Source: Bacteroidales bacterium (GTDB lineage: Bacteria; Bacteroidota; Bacteroidia; Bacteroidales; VadinHA17). Taken from it: DNA of 64,000 bases. Both the position numbers and the translations under genes were made by a program. Of the stretch, positions 59,524 to 64,000 are shown one piece after another; position 1 is the stretch's first letter, and every line of letters begins with the position of its first letter. The DNA lies in the NCBI GenBank assembly GCA_024763075.1, contig JANTGF010000010.1, positions 1 to 64,000 of the forward strand, in the 5' to 3' direction. The notes under the pieces are model-generated. The model ran no database searches. It had not been told where the DNA came from and saw only the letters and a program-made list of their open reading frames with translations.

Positions 59524-60915
59524 TTACCAGGCTCCGGCTCTCTCCTTTTCCACTTCTTCAATTGTTTTTGCAAGGGGTTTTCCTAGTAAGCGGGCACCCG
59601 TTTCCGTAATCAGGAAATCTTCCTCGTTCCTTAATCCTCCAAAATTCCGGTATTCCTCAATCTTTTCATAATTTAGAAAAGCTGCAAAACGATTTTCCGA
59701 TTTCCACAAATCTATCAGCTGAGGAATAAAATAGATGCCGGGTTCAATGGTCAGGACAAAACCGGGTTCCAGTTTACGTCCAAGCCGAAGGGATTTCAGG
59801 CCAAACTGTGTGCTTTTTGCTTCATTATCATATCCAACATATTGTTCACCAAGGTTTTCCATATCATGCACATCCAGTCCCATCATATGTCCCAGACCGC
59901 AGGGAAAGAACATCGCATGAGCACCTTTCTCCACTGCTACATTTACATCCCCTTTTACAAAACCAAGCATTTTCATTCCCTGCATCATGGTACGGGCCGA
60001 CTCAAAATATACCTCTTTGAACGGAATTCCGGGTTTTAACATGGAAATTGCTTTTTCATGGGCATCCAGGGCCACCTGATAGATTTCTTTTTGCCGGGTG
60101 GTAAAAGTTTTCCCTACGGGAAAGGTGCTGGACAAATCACCGGCATATCCCATTGGTGTTTCAGCCCCTGCATCGAGCAGTAGCATTTGGCCTTCTTTTA
60201 TTCTGTTTCCATGATAATGGTTGTGCAGTGTTTGTCCGTTTATGGTGGCAATTACCGGAAATGAAATGGTTCCGTCGGTTGCCAGGGCAATGCGTTCCAC
60301 TTCCGCTGCAATTTCTGCTTCCAGCATTCCGGGCCGGGTCATCCGCATGGCTGCAAGATGCATATCTACAGAAATATTTACTGCCTTTTCAATCTCTGCA
60401 ATTTCCTCGTCCGATTTATAATTTCGTTGTTTTATAACCGCCATATCCAGCTTCAACGATGCTTTGTCTTCTGATTCACCCGGGGCAATCCTTAGCCATT
60501 CCATGAGATTAATTTTAGTTTCATCCCGGTACGGAGGAAGAAAATGAATGACTCTCCCTGCTTGCTGTGCATTCTTCAGATCATCAGCTAACTGGTTTAA
60601 TTTTAACGAATTCTTAATACCTGAACTTTCTGCCCGGCTTCTTATCGTAGGCTGGTCGCCCATCCAAACAATATCATCAATGGTGTAATCATTACCGTAC
60701 AGGGTTTCTTTCCCTGTTTCCGTATCCAGTAAAATAGCAAGGTCAGGGTGGCTGATACCGGAGAAATACAGAAATGTACTGTCCTGCCTGAAACGAAAAG
60801 TATTATCGGTATAATTCATCGGACTTTCTCCGTTTCCGTTAAGAAGGATTAATCCGTTTTCCACATCCTTCATCAGTTGTGCCCTTCTTTTAATATAGGT
60901 TTCTTTTGCAAACAT
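59524..60915 (-). CDS. pepP: Xaa-Pro aminopeptidase (M24B)
   Basis: 463 aa. The creatinase-like N-terminal domain spans about 1-170. The pita-bread catalytic domain has metal ligands in LLLDAGAETPMGYAGDLSST (two Asp), GLGHMMGLDVHD (His), LTIEPGIYF (Glu) and GLRNEEDFLIT (Glu). It removes N-terminal residues before proline in the cytosol. It is convergent with the upstream sulfatase gene (56-base gap) and monocistronic. Confidence 0.94.
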   Translation of the reverse strand: MFAKETYIKRRAQLMKDVENGLILLNGNGESPMNYTDNTFRFRQDSTFLYFSGISHPDLAILLDTETGKETLYGNDYTIDDIVWMGDQPTIRSRAESSGIKNSLKLNQLADDLKNAQQAGRVIHFLPPYRDETKINLMEWLRIAPGESEDKASLKLDMAVIKQRNYKSDEEIAEIEKAVNISVDMHLAAMRMTRPGMLEAEIAAEVERIALATDGTISFPVIATINGQTLHNHYHGNRIKEGQMLLLDAGAETPMGYAGDLSSTFPVGKTFTTRQKEIYQVALDAHEKAISMLKPGIPFKEVYFESARTMMQGMKMLGFVKGDVNVAVEKGAHAMFFPCGLGHMMGLDVHDMENLGEQYVGYDNEAKSTQFGLKSLRLGRKLEPGFVLTIEPGIYFIPQLIDLWKSENRFAAFLNYEKIEEYRNFGGLRNEEDFLITETGARLLGKPLAKTIEEVEKERAGAW

Positions 60916-61062
60916 AGTTTTGTTTTTTTCCGAAAGATAGGGAAATAATTAGAAATGAAATTATAAATTCATCTCCATACTTCTATGTCCATAAAATTAG
61001 AAAACAATCCATTATTTATATATTTTCATTTGAATTTATATCTTTAACAGCATTATTGGGTT

Positions 61063-61097
61063 GATTTCTCTTCGTAGTAGATGGATTGAAATGACAG
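61063..61097 (+). repeat. Dispersed intergenic repeat, second copy
   Basis: GATTTCTCTTCGTAGTAGAT followed by GGATTGAAATGACAG matches 5323-5358 at most positions, including the TGAAATGACAG end. It lies 43 bases upstream of the DUF1697 gene. Confidence 0.6.
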
Positions 61098-61139
61098 GAA
61101 ATTTAATTTCAGATAAAACAATTTATAACAGGTTCCAGG

Positions 61140-61688
61140 ATGGTTAAATACATTGCATTTCTCAGAAGCATTAATGTTGGCGGGAAGAACATTATCCGGA
61201 TGGAAGAACTCCGGAAGATTTTTGCATCACTGGGCTTCTCAGATGTAAAAACATATATTCAAAGCGGAAATATTATTTTTAAAGGCAGCGAAAAGAAAGT
61301 AAATGATATAAAGGAAAAAATTGAATCGGGTCTTGAGAGGCACTTCGGACATCATGTGGATGCCATGGTCAGAAAATTTGACGAATTACAAAATATGGTA
61401 AAAAAAAGTCCATTTAATAAGCTTATTGTAGACCAGGATACTAAATTTTACGTTTGTTTTTTCAGGGAGGAAACTGACAGGCTACCAGAATTGCCTCTGA
61501 TAAAGCCCAAAGAAGGCCTGAATTTGATAAAATCAGGAAAAAAAGAAGCCTGGGTCATCAGTTACAGAACAGGAAAAATGTTTGGTTTCCCCAATAATTT
61601 TATTGAAAAGGAATTTGGAGTGGTTTCCACTGCCAGGAACTGGAATACAATTGTTAAAATGGTTAACAGAGAATCAGATAATAGATAA
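61140..61688 (+). CDS. DUF1697 domain protein
   Basis: 182 aa, full family length. The N-terminal signature is YIAFLRSINVGGKNIIRMEE (4-23), with LGFSDVKTYIQSGNIIF and, near the C-terminus, the conserved TARNWNTIVKM. DUF1697 proteins are widespread, small and cytosolic, with no established activity. The gene stands alone. Confidence 0.92.
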   Translation: MVKYIAFLRSINVGGKNIIRMEELRKIFASLGFSDVKTYIQSGNIIFKGSEKKVNDIKEKIESGLERHFGHHVDAMVRKFDELQNMVKKSPFNKLIVDQDTKFYVCFFREETDRLPELPLIKPKEGLNLIKSGKKEAWVISYRTGKMFGFPNNFIEKEFGVVSTARNWNTIVKMVNRESDNR

Positions 61689-62424
61689 CAATTTACTGAT
61701 AACAGGAACCAAAAACCAAGAATCAAATATCAGGAGAAGTCAGAAAGAACAGAAGGCAGAAGGCAGAAGTAAAAGGTAAGAAGGAAGGAAAATAGCAATT
61801 TGAAAATTTGATGATTTGATAATTTGAAAATGAGGTGGTAATTATACTGAATAAATTGTCCGCTGGCTGAGCTTGTCGAAGTCAGAAAGGCGGAAAGAAC
61901 AGAAGTTACATTTTCATTTTAAGTATTTTAAATTTTAGGCACTTTAGGCATTATCAATGGTCATAACAAAAATATTAAATAATGAATGTTAAATGAAAAA
62001 TGAAAAAGTTAATTACTCCATAGGTGTAAAATATTTGTAGTCTACCCAACCATAAATTGTAAAAAAGTGCCGTAGGTACGGCATGATCATAGAAGAAAAT
62101 AAAAGGATGATTGTAAAGGCAAAACGTTGATCGATGAGTGATAAAGGATGAATTAAATTCAATTAACAAGAAACAAGAGACAAATTGGGATCCGAAGGTG
62201 CAGGGTACCGTAATATTATTTTATTACGAATGATCAAAGAAAAAATATTGAATTTCGAACACCGAATGATGAAGGAAGGGTAGAACAAAAGGCAGAAGGA
62301 AGAGTCAGGGAGTTCATTCCTTAATCATTATCAATAAATAAAACCAATTAAACATTAATTCATTTTGGCATTTAAGCATTCACTCATTTAAGCATAAAAG
62401 CATTTATTCACTTAAGCATTAGAA
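61689..62424. repeat. Gene-free spacer rich in simple repeats
   Basis: 735 bases without a credible gene. Contents in order: AGAAGG-type purine tract (61730-61795); ATTTGAAAATTTGAT words (61798-61830); GCTGAGCTTGTCGAAG (61866-61881), common in phylum spacers; an inverted piece of the AATGCCT array (61911-61955); the GTACCGTAATATTATTT block (62197-62224) shared with 21770-21797; and ATTTAAGCATTCACT-like repeats (62362-62422) running up to the msrB start. Confidence 0.75.
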
Positions 62425-62913
62425 ATGAAAATCATTAAAAAAAATCTGTTTTTTCTCATATCAGTCCTGATTATTAGCATTTCCCCCGGATACAGTCAGG
62501 CACAAACCAAAAACGACAGTACAATGAGTAAATCAAACGAAGAATGGAAACAATTGCTTACTCCCATGCAGTTTCATATTTTAAGGGAGAAAGGAACCGA
62601 ACGTCCTTTTACAGGTGAATATGAAAACCTTTTCGAAAAAGGAAAATATTATTGTGCAGCATGTAATAATTTCCTATTCGACTCAGATAAGAAGTACCAT
62701 TCCGGTTGTGGATGGCCAAGTTTCAGTGATGTTACCAGGAAAAATATCATTCTGAAAGAAGATAACAGTCTTGGGATGCACCGTACAGAGGTTCTTTGTG
62801 CAAAATGCGAAGGGCATCTGGGACATGTTTTCAATGATGGACCTCCCCCAACCCATCTGAGATATTGTATAAATTCCGCTTCCCTGAAATTTGTACCGGA
62901 TAAGGAAGAATGA
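62425..62913 (+). CDS. msrB: Exported peptide-methionine (R)-S-oxide reductase
   Basis: 162 aa. It has a signal peptide (about 1-26, ending in GYSQAQ). The MsrB domain has zinc pairs CAAC (Cys77, Cys80) and CAKC (Cys125, Cys128), catalytic Cys148 in [11 protein letters not shown], and resolving candidate Cys95 in HSGCGWPSF. It reduces methionine-R-sulfoxide in periplasmic or surface proteins. Exported single-domain forms occur in several Bacteroidota. Its start is preceded by an AT-rich repeat tract and no clear promoter. Confidence 0.94.
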   Translation: MKIIKKNLFFLISVLIISISPGYSQAQTKNDSTMSKSNEEWKQLLTPMQFHILREKGTERPFTGEYENLFEKGKYYCAACNNFLFDSDKKYHSGCGWPSFSDVTRKNIILKEDNSLGMHRTEVLCAKCEGHLGHVFNDGPPPTHLRYCINSASLKFVPDKEE

Positions 62914-62974
62914 GGTAATGAGATAATGATTTAATTGGAAGCTGGTTTGAAACGGCTATTCAAATATAAAAAAC

Positions 62975-64000
62975 TCAATTTTTGATCATTGTTATTTTAC
63001 TCAGGCCAGGAAGTAAACCGAGTGTTTCAGTTGTGGGTTTCACCGGAAGATCATCCTGCAATACTTCCCATTTCCTATACTTGACCGGAATCACAAATTT
63101 ACCCGACATGTTTGATGGAAGCTGAATGATGTATTCCTCCTGATCATTCAAAGCTTTATATTTTGCATAAACAGCTCCCCGGATTGTCGGAACCTTGATT
63201 TTTGATTGGTTTAACCTGCCTAATTGTGGTTTGATAATTACCTGCGAGAAACCGGGTTTAAGCGGACGAATGCCCCAGAGTCCCCTGGGAATGATATTTG
63301 CAGGAGCTGCTCCCCATGCATGATTCCAGTCTGCATTTGGTTTGTATTTCATATCCCAGGCCTCCATCGTAATAGTTAAGCCGGACCGGATCATATTATA
63401 CCAGCTTCTGTCATTGGTGGAAGTCAGAAGCTCCAGGGCATAAGCTTCTTCTCCTGCATAATAAAGTCCTTCCAGAAGATACTGGGCCCCGTAAACACTA
63501 CATGCCATTCCCCTGGTTTTAATAAAGGTCACGACTGTAGAAATATATTTTTCGGGAACCAGGCCAAATGCCAGAGGCATCATATTTCCATGCAAAGACG
63601 AATGATCCGAGTTTTCCCCATCCACATAAATTCCACTGTTTTTGTTAAGAAGTTTCGCATTGATGGAGGTTTTTACCTGCCTGGCTTTCTGCTGATAAAA
63701 AAGGGAATCCTGCTTTTTTTTAAGAAAACCGGCAATTTCTGCCATTTGCAGCAGGTTTTTGTAATGGAATGCATTCACAACCGTATTGATTTCTGTCATA
63801 TCATAACCGTCTCTTTCTCCTTCAGGTGTGGCCAGCTTCCATCCTGTATCTTTTTGTGCCGGAGGCCAGTCCACCAGGTCATTCATTCGGGCTTCCGAAT
63901 TTGAGAAACCCAGTTTCTTCATCAATTCCCTGCTCACATTTCTTGAAGAAATCAACCCATCAGACCGGGCAAGTCCGGTTAAAGTTTTATATTTCAAATT
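62975..64000 (-). CDS. GH78 alpha-L-rhamnosidase, 3' part only
   Basis: About 341 codons to the stop; the frame runs off the window end, and the first codon visible at 63995-63997 is a TTG inside the gene, not a start. The visible part is the end of the (alpha/alpha)6 catalytic barrel and the C-terminal beta domain: DGYDMTEINTVVNAFHYKNL (about 65-84), MACSVYGAQYLLEGLYYAGE, MEAWDMKYKPNADWNHAWGA (about 211-230) and RPLKPGFSQVIIKPQLG. GH78 releases terminal L-rhamnose by inversion. It supports a rhamnose-containing substrate for the locus. The upstream half and any signal peptide are outside the window. Confidence 0.9.
   Translation of the reverse strand, partial: NLKYKTLTGLARSDGLISSRNVSRELMKKLGFSNSEARMNDLVDWPPAQKDTGWKLATPEGERDGYDMTEINTVVNAFHYKNLLQMAEIAGFLKKKQDSLFYQQKARQVKTSINAKLLNKNSGIYVDGENSDHSSLHGNMMPLAFGLVPEKYISTVVTFIKTRGMACSVYGAQYLLEGLYYAGEEAYALELLTSTNDRSWYNMIRSGLTITMEAWDMKYKPNADWNHAWGAAPANIIPRGLWGIRPLKPGFSQVIIKPQLGRLNQSKIKVPTIRGAVYAKYKALNDQEEYIIQLPSNMSGKFVIPVKYRKWEVLQDDLPVKPTTETLGLLPGLSKITMIKN

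Overview
The window reads as a chromosomal segment of a Bacteroidota bacterium, most likely a free-living polysaccharide degrader near the Bacteroidales/Marinilabiliales. The evidence is: the order cinA - rpmB - rpmG - DUF4295 - ftsY - rimO (DUF4295 is a small Bacteroidota-specific gene); clpC divergent from gyrA with a TPR gene after it; several promoters of the Bacteroidota form (TTTG, about 19-21 nt, TAnnTTTG or TAnnTTCG); many signal-peptide lipoproteins; few Shine-Dalgarno sites; and a run of lipoprotein sulfatases and glycoside hydrolases. No taxon-level assignment can be made without a search.

Layout. 1-2000: edge fragment, a lipoprotein beta-propeller gene, a terminator and a 182-bp MITE-like element beside a gene remnant. 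2.0-13.6 kb: housekeeping block (cinA, rpmB, rpmG, DUF4295, ftsY, rimO, clpC, gyrA, TPR protein). 14-27.5 kb: mixed core genes (CvfB-like S1 protein, AsmA-like protein, hybrid histidine kinase, exported Memo-AMMECR1 fusion, YjbQ, a membrane methyltransferase, HpcH/HpaI aldolase, O6-methylguanine methyltransferase, Tat aldo/keto reductase, tRNA-Gly(CCC), a PaaI-like thioesterase). 27.6-32.1 kb: a second copy of the MITE-like element, a phospholipase-D-fold protein and a TonB-dependent receptor without a SusD partner. 33.0-39.7 kb: four lipoprotein sulfatases on the minus strand behind one well-formed promoter, divergent from tex. 42.3-50.4 kb: SGNH-DUF5703 fusion, two paralogous cellulase-like TIM-barrel proteins, and a beta-propeller plus alpha/alpha-barrel protein. 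50.5-54.3 kb: a compact redox cassette (two flavodoxin-like oxidoreductases, a metallo-beta-lactamase-fold protein, a membrane flavodoxin/ferredoxin protein, a double VOC protein). 55.5-59.5 kb: GH95 fucosidase plus a fifth sulfatase. 59.5-64 kb: Xaa-Pro aminopeptidase, DUF1697 protein, exported MsrB and the 3' part of a GH78 rhamnosidase cut by the window edge.

Together the sulfatases, GH95, GH78, DUF5703 and cellulase-like proteins point to breakdown of a sulfated polysaccharide rich in fucose and/or rhamnose (inference). An HpcH/HpaI-type aldolase, a family that includes enzymes cleaving deoxy-keto acids from such sugars, lies elsewhere in the window. No SusC/SusD pair, sulfatase-maturating enzyme or hybrid two-component PUL regulator next to the enzymes is visible.

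The most unusual non-coding content is a family of modular repeats at 32.1-33.0, 42.0-42.3 and 54.3-55.3 kb. Each unit is a string of hairpins, one showing a compensatory base-pair change between copies, and one unit is split by a 212-bp MITE with a 4-bp target duplication. The repeat clusters sit at the borders between the functional blocks of the carbohydrate region. The redox cassette is the coding region whose joint role is least explained by known systems.
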